DNA from: Rhodococcus sovatensis
Lineage (GTDB): Bacteria > Actinomycetota > Actinomycetes > Mycobacteriales > Mycobacteriaceae
Assembly: GCF_037327425.1 (NCBI RefSeq)
Contig: NZ_CP147846.1
Span: 3,534,001-3,598,000 of the forward strand
DNA length: 64,000 bases
Direction of reading: 5' to 3'
Below the pieces are notes generated by a model. That model ran no database searches, was not told the DNA's origin, and worked only from the letters and a program-made list of their open reading frames with translations. The first letter of the stretch is position 1; each line of letters starts with the position of its first letter. This document shows positions 44,308 to 52,001 of the stretch, piece by piece. The translations under genes and the position numbers were made by a program.

Positions 44308-45378
44308 GTGCGACGCGTGAAGTTCGCCCTAACTATCCCACTGGTCCTCGCCGCCCTCGTCCTGACCGCATGTTCCACCTCGTCCGAACCTGCGCCGGAC
44401 GACAACACGCGCACAGTCCGGGTCGCAACGTTCAACGCAAGCCTCAACCGAGCGGCCGCAGGCCAGCTGCTGACGGAGCTGAGCGGCGAGAACGCTCAGG
44501 CCCGGTCGGTGGCCGAAGTGATCACCGAGAATGCTCCCGACGTCCTCCTGATCAACGAGTTCGACTATTCCGCCGATGCTCTGGGCGTGTTTCGCGACAA
44601 CTACTTGGACGGCGCGTATCCGTATGCCTTCACCGCCCCCGTCAACACCGGGGTCGATTCGGGCCTCGATCTCGATTCCGACGGCGCCCTCGGCGGCCCG
44701 AACGACGCATACGGTTTCGGTCAGTTCCCAGGCCAGTACGGCATGGTGGTTCTGTCGAAGTACCCGATCGATACCACAGGGGTTCGAACGTTCCAGAACT
44801 TCCCGTGGAAGGACATGCCGGATTCACTGCTGCCACGGGACTATTACGGTGCGAACTCCGATTCCCTTCGACTGTCGAGCAAATCGCACTGGGACGTGCC
44901 GGTGGACATCGATGGAAAATCGGTGCATATCCTCGCGTCCCACCCCACGCCGCCGTCGTTCGACGGTCCGGAAGATCGAAACGGCAAGCGAAATCACGAT
45001 GAGATCAGGCTGACGGCCGACTACATCGATGGTGCCGAGTATCTGTACGACGACAACGGCAGACGCGGCGGATTGGAATCCGGCGCGTCGTTCGTCGTAC
45101 TCGGCGATCAGAACAGCGACCCCGTCGACGGCGATTCGGTGGCCGGGTCGATTCAGCAACTTCTCGACAATCAGCGCATCCAGGATCCCGCTCCCACCTC
45201 CGAAGCCGGGGACGGCACCGACACCGCCGACTTCTCCGACCCGGTACCCGGCGACCTGCGGGTCGACTACGCATTGCCGTCCGGTGACCTGACCGTTTCC
45301 GGGTCCGAGGTCTACTGGCCTGCCGACGTCGAACACCCGTCGGACCACCGCATGGTGTGGGTGGATCTGGAGATCTGA
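44308..45378 (+). CDS. Secreted lipoprotein of the endonuclease/exonuclease/phosphatase (EEP) family
   Basis: From a GTG at 44308 the product starts MRRVKFALTIPLVLAALVLTACST, a lipoprotein signal with lipobox LTAC. The ~330-residue mature domain has EEP motifs: VATFNASLNR, VLLINEFDY (metal Glu), VILASHPTPP with the catalytic His-type segment, FVVLGDQNSDPVDG (the GDxN motif) and a C-terminal PSDHRMVWVDL (DH pair). Family members are nucleases, sphingomyelinases or inositol phosphatases; the substrate is unknown. A GTG at 44317 is an alternative start. Divergent from the TIGR03084 operon. Confidence 0.83.
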   Translation: MRRVKFALTIPLVLAALVLTACSTSSEPAPDDNTRTVRVATFNASLNRAAAGQLLTELSGENAQARSVAEVITENAPDVLLINEFDYSADALGVFRDNYLDGAYPYAFTAPVNTGVDSGLDLDSDGALGGPNDAYGFGQFPGQYGMVVLSKYPIDTTGVRTFQNFPWKDMPDSLLPRDYYGANSDSLRLSSKSHWDVPVDIDGKSVHILASHPTPPSFDGPEDRNGKRNHDEIRLTADYIDGAEYLYDDNGRRGGLESGASFVVLGDQNSDPVDGDSVAGSIQQLLDNQRIQDPAPTSEAGDGTDTADFSDPVPGDLRVDYALPSGDLTVSGSEVYWPADVEHPSDHRMVWVDLEI

Positions 45379-45390
45379 GATTCTTGGGCA

Positions 45391-45798
45391 ATGAACGATC
45401 TCCCCACAGCCGAGTTTGCGTTTCCAGGACAATTGCGGGATTCGCTTGTTGCTTCGATACTTTCAGGCACCAAGACGGCTACCACGTCATTGCTTCGCGA
45501 ATATCGGATGGGCATCGAACCGCTCCCAGTGGCCGGTCTGCGTCAGGGCGTCGTCGATTCGACAGGCACTGTCGTCGGTGTCATCGAGACCGAGTCGGTC
45601 GAGGTGGTGCGGCTTGCCGAGGTAACCCCCAAGCACGCTCGGGATGAAGGCGAAGGACATACGACGGTCGCCCAGTGGCGTCGCGCGCATGAGAAATTCT
45701 GGCATTCCGAGGACATGCGGGGCGACCTCGGCGACCCCGAGTTCACCGTCGACGACGACACGCAAGTTGTTCTGGAGCGGTTCAGGCTCGTCCGGTGA
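45391..45798 (+). CDS. ASCH domain protein
   Basis: A 135-residue ASCH domain (beta-barrel related to PUA). Family features: FAFPGQLRDSLVASILSGTKTATTSLL at the start, GVIETESVEVVRLAEVT in the middle, and GEGHTTVAQWRRAHEKFW with the conserved E-G motif. ASCH proteins bind nucleotides or RNA, and some are amidohydrolases acting on N4-acetylcytidine. Reads 12 nt after the EEP gene, so possibly co-transcribed. Confidence 0.85.
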   Translation: MNDLPTAEFAFPGQLRDSLVASILSGTKTATTSLLREYRMGIEPLPVAGLRQGVVDSTGTVVGVIETESVEVVRLAEVTPKHARDEGEGHTTVAQWRRAHEKFWHSEDMRGDLGDPEFTVDDDTQVVLERFRLVR

Positions 45799-45867
45799 CT
45801 TGTAGGTAATCGCCTTGGGCTCCGACTGCCGCGCCGGGGGATGCCTATCGTCGACGCTCATCACCGT

Positions 45868-46356
45868 TCACCTTCTGCGGTACGACTCTGAAAAATCCGA
45901 CGCGGAAGCTTCGTAGATGATCTCCAACCCATCTTCCTCATCCCACTGCTCGCCCGTCTCGACGAACCCCATACTCCTGATGAGGGCCAACGAGGGCATG
46001 TTGTCGGGGCTGACCGCGGCGCGAATTGTTCTCACGTCCTCGTGGCGGTGCGCCACGTCGAGCAGCGTCTCCACGGAGCGTCGCGCATAGCCCTGTCGAC
46101 GCCGGTCAGGGTCGACCCGATACCCGATCTCGACCATCCCAGTCCTGTCGGGACCACCGTGGAATCCGGCAACGCCGACCGGCACCGCGACGTGAGGGTC
46201 GACGATCAACCGCGTGATCCACGGCGCATCCTCGGGGGTCTGCACTATCTGCTTGCTCCTCATCTGCCACAGGCCACGGCATTCAGAGGCCGCCAGGTAG
46301 GGCGACACGCAGTCGAGTGTGAGCGCAACCGACTCGCCTGCTGCCAGCGCGTGCAC
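45868..46356 (-). CDS. GNAT family N-acetyltransferase, N-terminus apparently frameshifted
   Basis: The reading frame encodes 162 residues of a GNAT fold: GVAGFHGGPDRTGMVEIGYRV (beta4), the acetyl-CoA pyrophosphate loop DPDRRRQGYARRSVETLL, and NMPSLALIRSMGFVETGEQWDEEDG. The GTG at 46356 lacks a ribosome-binding site and sits mid-domain. Upstream, a different frame begins at an ATG at 46429 (MTLTVKPWEHPVPER), the usual N-terminus for such proteins, and joins in register as RLDLVPAGVVHALAAG if one frameshift near 46379-46388 is allowed. It may be a pseudogene or a sequencing error. Confidence 0.6.
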   Translation of the reverse strand: MHALAAGESVALTLDCVSPYLAASECRGLWQMRSKQIVQTPEDAPWITRLIVDPHVAVPVGVAGFHGGPDRTGMVEIGYRVDPDRRRQGYARRSVETLLDVAHRHEDVRTIRAAVSPDNMPSLALIRSMGFVETGEQWDEEDGLEIIYEASASDFSESYRRR

Positions 46357-46667
46357 AACGCCTGCGGGAACAAGATCCAGGCGACCGTTCGGGCACGGGG
46401 TGCTCCCAAGGCTTGACTGTCAACGTCATTCCCGAAATCGTGCCACTCCCGCCGAGCCGGTGCGAACGATGTGATCCACAAGGAATAGCGGACACGTATG
46501 CGCGTGACCTTTTTGCGCGTTTCTCAGCATGCACATTCGTCGGCGTCCACGCCCAGTCACTGCACGGTACGAGCGCTGCACATTACGCCGAACCTCACCT
46601 AACTTGTCGGTGCCATGGTGTATTGCATCAGTTCCCGTCGATGATGTTATGCCGCAACCGAATTGCC

Positions 46668-46696
46668 TTGACCAGACCTCAACCAACCCGTATTAT
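46668..46696 (+). promoter_or_regulatory. Consensus-like sigma-A promoter of the HNH gene
   Basis: TTGACC (46668-46673), 17-bp spacer, TATTAT (46691-46696). This is the closest match to consensus noticed in the window. It sits 50 bp upstream of the ATG at 46746, in noticeably AT-richer DNA (about 46610-46720) than the flanking genes. Confidence 0.7.
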
Positions 46697-46711
46697 CGAA
46701 CATAGTTTCGA
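46696..46711. promoter_or_regulatory. Near-consensus LexA (SOS) box
   Basis: TCGAAC-ATAG-TTTCGA differs at one position from the mycobacterial SOS consensus TCGAAC-N4-GTTCGA. It overlaps the last base of the -10 element and the transcription start, the standard place for LexA repression. Confidence 0.65.
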
Positions 46712-46745
46712 ACCGGTATTCAGAGACATTGGTCGGGGGGACACA

Positions 46746-48749
46746 ATGCCAGGAAGTTTCGCGGGCGCATTCGCCGCCTACGCAGGGCCACAGAAAGAGC
46801 CCGCCATCGATGGATCCCTGCTGTCCGAGATCTCGGATGTCGCAGTCATCGAAAATCAAGCCTGCGCTCGCAAAGTCGCAGTAGCAGCAACCATCTGGGA
46901 TTCCTGCATCCACCAGACCATCCAAGTGGGCGAGCACATCACCGACGCCGGAAACTACGCGTCCTCTGAAATCGCAGCCACCCTGGGCTGCTCGAAAACT
47001 GTGGCGGACACCTACTCCGAGATCGGAATGGACCTACGCCTGCGATTCCCGGCAATCAGAGCATCGTTCGAGTCCGGAGAGCTCGATCTCCAACGAGTGC
47101 GCGCGATCTACCGCGTCACCAATCCCTATAGCGTCGACGCCGTCGAGCGCGCCGAAGCCGAGATCCTCACCGCCGCTACACGTCTGTCCCCCGGCCCCCT
47201 CGCCACCGAGATCAACGCCATCATGCATCGCTGTGCGCCAGAAGAAGCTGCCGAACTACGCAAGGACCTCACCAGGTTGACCGGAGTGCGGTACCGCGAC
47301 AAAGACATGATCGCGACGATCGAGGCAAACCTCGAGGCGGCCGACGCCGCGGCCTGCTGGCAGCTGATCAACGAAATGGCAGACACCCTCTGCCCCAGAG
47401 ACCCCCGTACACGTGGACAACGCCGGGCGGCCGCATACACCGCCCTCATGCGCCGCGAAACGTACGTCGCGTGCACCTGCGAGCCCGACGGCGATCACCC
47501 CTGCACCGCGAACCCCGTACTCCCCGATCACCGCCAACCCCTCACCAACATCACGATCGACATAGACACACTCCTCGGACTCGCCGACCTTCCGGCGTAC
47601 CTCGCCGGCCACGGTGACATCGATGCCGACTACGCCCGCGAACTCGCGGAAAACAGTGACCTCCAGATCATTCTCACCGAGGCACTCGACCTCGCCCGGG
47701 AACTAGGCCACATCACCAGCGAGCACACCGACTGCTCCGCCGATTCCTCCGAAGCTGCGGCCAGCGCAGACAAGACAACCGCAGACAAGACAACCGCAGC
47801 CGAAACGACCGCAGCCGACGACAGATCCAGCCACTGCCAAAGCGCCAACGGAAGTGACGACGAACCGACGGAAGACGTGGATCCCGAGGCCGAGAGTACG
47901 AACCGCCCCACGGCACACCTGACGTTCCATCCGCTCGGACGAGGAAGACGACGCCGAGGGATGAGGTTGCCGAAGCCTGCGCCCTCCCCAACACCCAGGC
48001 GAACCGGCGCTCCTTCCGAATCTCACGAGGGCCGCTACACCTTCATCGCGGCGCTCGAGCAGGCCATCGCAGCGAATCCAGCGCTAGCCATCGCTCTGTA
48101 CCCGGACGGACACGGCGGGTTCGACGCACCGCCGCCTGGAGCTCTGCTCTACCGGCCTGGCGCGCAGTTGGCCGAGCTCGTCCGTCAACGAGACCGCACG
48201 TGCCGCCATCCCGGCTGCCATGTCCCGGCATCGAATTGCGAGATCGACCACGTCGTCCCCTACCACCACCGCAACCCCGCACGAGGCGGCTGGACCATCC
48301 TCACCAACTTGCACTGCCTCTGCAAATACCACCACTCACTCAAAACCATGGGTGCATGGACACCGACCATGCTCGCTGGCGCGGCGGAGTATTGGACATC
48401 CAGCTCTGGGACGACCGCGGTCACAGTGCCGGGAAGCTCCTACGGTACAACGAATTTCGTCGAGGAATCACTGGTCCCCCACGTACCACGCAAGCGCAGA
48501 CCAAGATCGGCGGCCGAGCTGGTGACTACAACGGAACCAGCCGCTGAGTCAGTGCCGACAGCATCGGTCGGGACCGAAAAGGTCGGGACCGAAACAGGCA
48601 GGGGCGAAACAGGCAGGGGCGAAGTTCACGCAAAGCAACCTCGGACTCAGCTTGACCCTATCGTCGAGTGCAGCGCATCGATGGGAATCGCCATAGGCCT
48701 GACTGTCGGCGTCCAGATCAGCAGGCACAGACGAGGCGCGCCGTTCTGA
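46746..48749 (+). CDS. DUF222 protein with HNH endonuclease signature (13E12-type)
   Basis: A 667-residue protein from the ATG at 46746 (MPGSFAGAFAAYAGPQKEP), with a GGGGGG-rich ribosome-binding site. Residues about 40-330 are the DUF222 helical region. A low-complexity Thr/Glu/Asp linker follows, encoded partly by 15-bp repeats (ADKTTADKTTA). The HNH nuclease motif is CRHPGCHVPASNCEIDHVVPYHHRNP ... LCKYHH (about residues 485-535), with the catalytic His and metal ligands intact. A second set of 15-bp repeats (48566-48625) encodes VGTEKVGTETGRGETGRGEV. Several M. tuberculosis 13E12 relatives are LexA-regulated, consistent with the SOS box upstream. Confidence 0.85.
   Translation: MPGSFAGAFAAYAGPQKEPAIDGSLLSEISDVAVIENQACARKVAVAATIWDSCIHQTIQVGEHITDAGNYASSEIAATLGCSKTVADTYSEIGMDLRLRFPAIRASFESGELDLQRVRAIYRVTNPYSVDAVERAEAEILTAATRLSPGPLATEINAIMHRCAPEEAAELRKDLTRLTGVRYRDKDMIATIEANLEAADAAACWQLINEMADTLCPRDPRTRGQRRAAAYTALMRRETYVACTCEPDGDHPCTANPVLPDHRQPLTNITIDIDTLLGLADLPAYLAGHGDIDADYARELAENSDLQIILTEALDLARELGHITSEHTDCSADSSEAAASADKTTADKTTAAETTAADDRSSHCQSANGSDDEPTEDVDPEAESTNRPTAHLTFHPLGRGRRRRGMRLPKPAPSPTPRRTGAPSESHEGRYTFIAALEQAIAANPALAIALYPDGHGGFDAPPPGALLYRPGAQLAELVRQRDRTCRHPGCHVPASNCEIDHVVPYHHRNPARGGWTILTNLHCLCKYHHSLKTMGAWTPTMLAGAAEYWTSSSGTTAVTVPGSSYGTTNFVEESLVPHVPRKRRPRSAAELVTTTEPAAESVPTASVGTEKVGTETGRGETGRGEVHAKQPRTQLDPIVECSASMGIAIGLTVGVQISRHRRGAPF
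47769..47813 (+). repeat. 15-bp in-frame tandem repeat in the HNH gene linker
   Basis: GACAAGACAACCGCA occurs twice in exact tandem (47769, 47784), with a degenerate third copy GCCGAAACGACCGCA (47799). It encodes DKTTA units in the linker between DUF222 and HNH and could vary in copy number. Confidence 0.7.
48566..48625 (+). repeat. Four 15-bp in-frame tandem units near the HNH gene's 3' end
   Basis: Units begin at 48566, 48581, 48596 and 48611: two of the GGTCGGGACCGAAAA type, then two of the AGGCAGGGGCGAAAC type. They encode VGTEK, VGTET, GRGET and GRGEV. Confidence 0.7.
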
Positions 48750-48943
48750 TTTGTGTGAGAGCAAGTGCGGTGGTGGTAGCCACGCACGAAATTCGTGATG
48801 CCATCGACGGCGATCGTTGTCTTGCTTCCTCCAACTTGACTCGTTGTGGTTGCTCGATGAGCAGTCGTCGATCTGCGGCTGCGGACTACGTGAGGGAAGG
48901 GCTAGGCGCACAACGAAAGGTCAGCCGCCAGATCCAGCGCCGT

Positions 48944-50083
48944 TCAGCGCACCATGGCGAGTATTCGCGGCAGGGCATCGTCGACGGTGGCGGAAATGAC
49001 GTCGTGGTGAGTGGCACCGGGAACGGGCAGATAGGTCACGTCGCGGACGCCCGCGGCCACTAGTTCAGCGGACAGGGCGGTCGTCAGCGCCGGTGGTACG
49101 ACGGTATCGGCCAGCCCCTGCTCGATGGCCACCGGCCGTGTGTAGCCGGTGGTCGGCACCGCCAGGTATTCGTGGAGAGCCGAAGCCATCGCGGGGTCTG
49201 ATAGTGGCCGGGTCAGGAGTTGTTGTGGTGCAACGTCGATAACCCTCTGGCGGAGCTCGCTGATGCACGTGTCGTCCGCCTGCGCGAGGTAGTCGCGTCC
49301 CAGCTCGGTGAGGTAGCTGTCCACATCGATGTCCGGCCGAGAATCCCTGAGCCCATACAGGACGTAGATCAGGGTGGCCGTGATGTTGTCGAGCGGTGTA
49401 ATCCGGGGAGTGGAAGGCGAGAGCAGCGGCAAAATGGCTTCGAGGTTCGACGACGGTGCGAACGCCATCACCCCGCGAAAGTCCGACTCTTCTCCGTAGA
49501 TGTCGGCGCGAGCTCCGGTGGTGAGTGCCGCTGCGCCGCCCTGAGAGTGTCCGGCAGCGACCCAGGTACGCGACAACTCGGGGAGTTCGTCCGCTGCTGC
49601 GCCCACGATATCGGTGACGGCGTTCGCCTCCGAGACGCTGTTCAGGTAGTGGTGGGCGTCGGTGGTTCCGAGTCCGATGTAGTCCGTCGATACGACGGCC
49701 GTACCGCTCCGGAGAAGTGCAGTGAGCAGGGGCTTCGACAGTTCGACGGCCATCGGGTCCTCGGCAACCCCGTCATCCAGTGCTGTGCTCATGGCGCATG
49801 AATCACCCACGCCGACGGTGCCTTTGGCCCACGACACCACCGGCCATCCGCCCGCTGGGGGAGTGCCCGACGGGAGATAGACCTGGCCGCGGGCAATCGC
49901 GGGACGGCCGTGCTCGTCAATGGTCGGGTAGGACAGCGCATAGCCCGCTGCGGCACCGTCGATCAGCCGCGGAAGTACATCGATGGACGTTGCCGGTGTC
50001 GCGTCGGCGATGGGGGTGAACATCCCCACGCCACCGAGCAGTGCTGCAGCAGTCGACAGGATCAGTGTGGATCGAATCGCCAT
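48944..50083 (-). CDS. Secreted lipase (LIP/secretory lipase family)
   Basis: A 379-residue protein from the ATG at 50083, behind GGAGGA. The signal peptide MAIRSTLILSTAAALLGGVG ends near ADATPA. The alpha/beta-hydrolase domain has VSWAKGTVGVGDSC, STDYIGLGTTDAHHYLN, the nucleophile elbow AAGHSQGGAAAL near residue 190, and the catalytic His in VPGATHHDVI. It fits the secretory lipase family of actinobacteria. Upstream in-frame codons precede the signal and are excluded. The 193-bp stretch from 48750 to 48943 shows nothing recognisable. Confidence 0.88.
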   Translation of the reverse strand: MAIRSTLILSTAAALLGGVGMFTPIADATPATSIDVLPRLIDGAAAGYALSYPTIDEHGRPAIARGQVYLPSGTPPAGGWPVVSWAKGTVGVGDSCAMSTALDDGVAEDPMAVELSKPLLTALLRSGTAVVSTDYIGLGTTDAHHYLNSVSEANAVTDIVGAAADELPELSRTWVAAGHSQGGAAALTTGARADIYGEESDFRGVMAFAPSSNLEAILPLLSPSTPRITPLDNITATLIYVLYGLRDSRPDIDVDSYLTELGRDYLAQADDTCISELRQRVIDVAPQQLLTRPLSDPAMASALHEYLAVPTTGYTRPVAIEQGLADTVVPPALTTALSAELVAAGVRDVTYLPVPGATHHDVISATVDDALPRILAMVR

Positions 50084-50391
50084 GTCTTCCTCCGGGACCA
50101 ACCGTCGAGAGTGACGAATGCAGACCAGCTCGCCCCCGCGTGGAATATACACGGTGAGTGCGTACTCTCCGACCTGGAGGGACAGGGTCCAAATCGTCAC
50201 ACACCGAGGTCGGCGATTGCATCGAAATACCCGCAGCGTTGTGGCCGTCTACGCAGATGACGTCCTGAAAGACCTCACGCACCGAGGAGCCCCTGATTGC
50301 CGAATTCCCAGGGTGCGCGCGGTGTCGCACCGACCAACGAAAGGTGCTGGATCTTTCGGCCGCTGCAACCGGTGGAGCGTTGGGAGATGGT

Positions 50392-50712
50392 TCAGGCTGC
50401 CGTCGACCCACTTCCAGTAGCTGCATAAATTCTCTCATCGCGGAGCATCGCCCAGAGAACATTCTCGCGGCGTCGGGCGAGCCTGATCCCGGCTTGGGTG
50501 TGACGTGTTCCTTCCGCTCGTTTGCGCCGATAGTAGGCATCCGATTCCCGTGACGATCGGATACTGAGCTACGCGGACAGGTAGAACACTCGCATCAACC
50601 GACGGTCGTACCGTCTCGGACGGTGTAGATTTCCGCTATGCGCCCCGAATCGCGGGGCACCGGGGCAAGACTGGACAGCGCTACCAGTCGATCAGCGCTG
50701 CCGATCGACTCC
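50392..50712 (-). mobile_element. Decayed IS110-family transposase remnant (C-terminal part)
   Basis: Minus-strand translation gives two frames of one IS110/IS116-type C-terminus: ADRLVALSSLAPVPRDSGRI, then after a frameshift near 50635-50642 GNLHRPRRYDRRLMRVFYLS, an in-frame TAG, and RKRAEGTRHTQAGIRLARRR followed by NVLWAMLRD and a stop at 50392. These are hallmark motifs of the transposase C-terminal domain. Only about 105 codons remain, with one frameshift and one nonsense codon, so it is inactive. It abuts and truncates the hydrolase gene at about 50700. The 308 bp from 50084 to 50391 hold no gene I recognise and may be the element's 3' flank. Confidence 0.85.
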
Positions 50713-51100
50713 ATGTCCCGTAGAAACCATCACGGTGGAACACCCCGGCGACGCAGGCGAGTCGCTCCACGAGGTCGGGCCGTCGCAGAGCCACCATCAG
50801 CGCGACGACCGCACCGTCGCTGCAGCCGACGAACCTGGCCGGACCACCGACCACGGTCTCGACGAAGGCGATCGTGTCGGTGACCATGTCCTCGAACGTC
50901 ATCGGTCCAGGGACGCCCGGCGTGCGGCCGTGGCCTCGTCGCTCGGGAGTGAAGACGCGAAATTGTTGCGTCAGAGCGACGAGGTTCGGTTGCAGCGCTC
51001 GTGAATCGACGCCGCCGGGATGCAAGAACACCAGCGGTTCGCCCTCACCGTCTTCGCCGTACCAGGTGTCGACCGGGCCAAGTTGCACACGTCTGTTCAT
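50681..51100 (-). pseudogene. Alpha/beta hydrolase truncated by the IS110 remnant
   Basis: Encodes 139 residues of an alpha/beta hydrolase: MNRRVQLGPVDTWYGEDGEG, the oxyanion motif PLVFLHPGGVDSRAL, ERRGHGRTP, and the nucleophile elbow RFVGCSDGAVVALMVALRRP with Ser in GCSDG. It stops after RLACVAGVFHRDGFYGTW, where family members run on for another ~120 residues carrying the catalytic Asp/His. The final codons (SAALIDW) come from IS110-type DNA in another frame. No catalytic activity is expected. Confidence 0.8.
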
Positions 51101-51136
51101 GCAATCGAGACCTCGCAGACGGACGAAACCAATCGC

Positions 51137-51532
51137 TCACACGCCGTCCAACGGAGTCGTCACCGCGATCCGGCGTCGACCATCTCGATCGACGACCACC
51201 TGGTACGCGTTCCGCTCGACGCCGACCGGGTTGCCGGCGTCGTCGAGATTCTCGAGAAGTAGATGCCCGACCCAGATTTCGTTCGCCTCGATGTCGGTGA
51301 CGATGTCCTTGGCCCGGACACTCTGGATCCCGCGAGAGCGGTAGTACTGCTGGCCCTGGCCGAAGAATTCGCGTGTCTGCTGCGGCTCGGTCACCGCCAG
51401 GACGCCACGTGGGGACACCGCGAGGGCGGGATAATTGTAGATATCGGCGAGTCCGTCGATGTCGCCGTCGGAGAGATAGCCGGTGTAGCGGTCGAAGAAG
51501 CTCTCGATAGTTTCGAGGTCACGTGTTGTCAT
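51137..51532 (-). CDS. NTF2-like (SnoaL-type) protein
   Basis: A 131-residue NTF2-fold protein from the ATG at 51532: TIESFFDRYTGYLSDGDIDGLADIYNYPALAVSPRGVLAV ... QYYRSRGIQSVRAKDIVTDIEANEIWVGHLLLEN ... NAYQVVVDRDGRRRIAVTTPLD. The YPALAVSPRG segment fits the cavity-forming strands of the family. The ligand or reaction is unknown. Divergent from the HTH-cyclase operon with a 64-bp gap. Confidence 0.8.
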   Translation of the reverse strand: MTTRDLETIESFFDRYTGYLSDGDIDGLADIYNYPALAVSPRGVLAVTEPQQTREFFGQGQQYYRSRGIQSVRAKDIVTDIEANEIWVGHLLLENLDDAGNPVGVERNAYQVVVDRDGRRRIAVTTPLDGV

Positions 51533-51596
51533 GACAGGCAACGTACGACGCATTACCGCCACGCCGGTGTCGGGAATCGGAAATAATCGACAGATT

Positions 51597-52001
51597 GTGC
51601 CCAGAAATACGAGCGCCGAGAGCCGCGACAACCACCTGACGCTGCGACGCGTCGTCCGGCAGCAGCGCCTCATCGAGATCCTGGCCGATTCCGCCATTCC
51701 GCTGTCGACGGAAGTACTGGCCGAAAAGCTGCGGGTGAGCGTCAGAACGGTCGAACGAGATCGCCGACGCCTGGTCTCCTCCGGCGTCCCCATCGTCTCG
51801 GTTCCCGGCACGAACGGCGGAAGCCGGCTGCCCCGCCACACCCGACCGTCGCCGGTGAATCTGAGCTTCGAAGAAATTGCTGCACTCATCGCTGCACTGG
51901 CTGCACTCGGACCGACGGAAACCGACAGCGCCGACTCGGCGATGAAGGCACTCGTTGCGGCGATCTCACCTGCCCCGACGGCGAAGGAGGTCGAGGGATG
52001 A
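51597..52001 (+). CDS. HTH (DeoR/WYL-type N-terminal) regulator-like protein
   Basis: A 134-residue protein from the GTG at 51597. The helix-turn-helix RQQRLIEILADSAIPLSTEVLAEKLRVSVRTVERDRRRLVSSGVPI (about residues 20-65) is the HTH_11 domain of WYL/DeoR regulators, but the protein ends after about 70 more residues and lacks a WYL or sugar-binding domain. Its stop overlaps the cyclase ATG by 4 nt. An ATG at 51531 would run into the divergent gene's start and is less likely. Confidence 0.75.
   Translation: MPRNTSAESRDNHLTLRRVVRQQRLIEILADSAIPLSTEVLAEKLRVSVRTVERDRRRLVSSGVPIVSVPGTNGGSRLPRHTRPSPVNLSFEEIAALIAALAALGPTETDSADSAMKALVAAISPAPTAKEVEG

Noticed and set aside
50084..50391. Open frames on both strands in the gap beside the IS110 remnant
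   Set aside because: No recognisable domain or ribosome-binding site; more likely flanking or terminal sequence of the decayed element.
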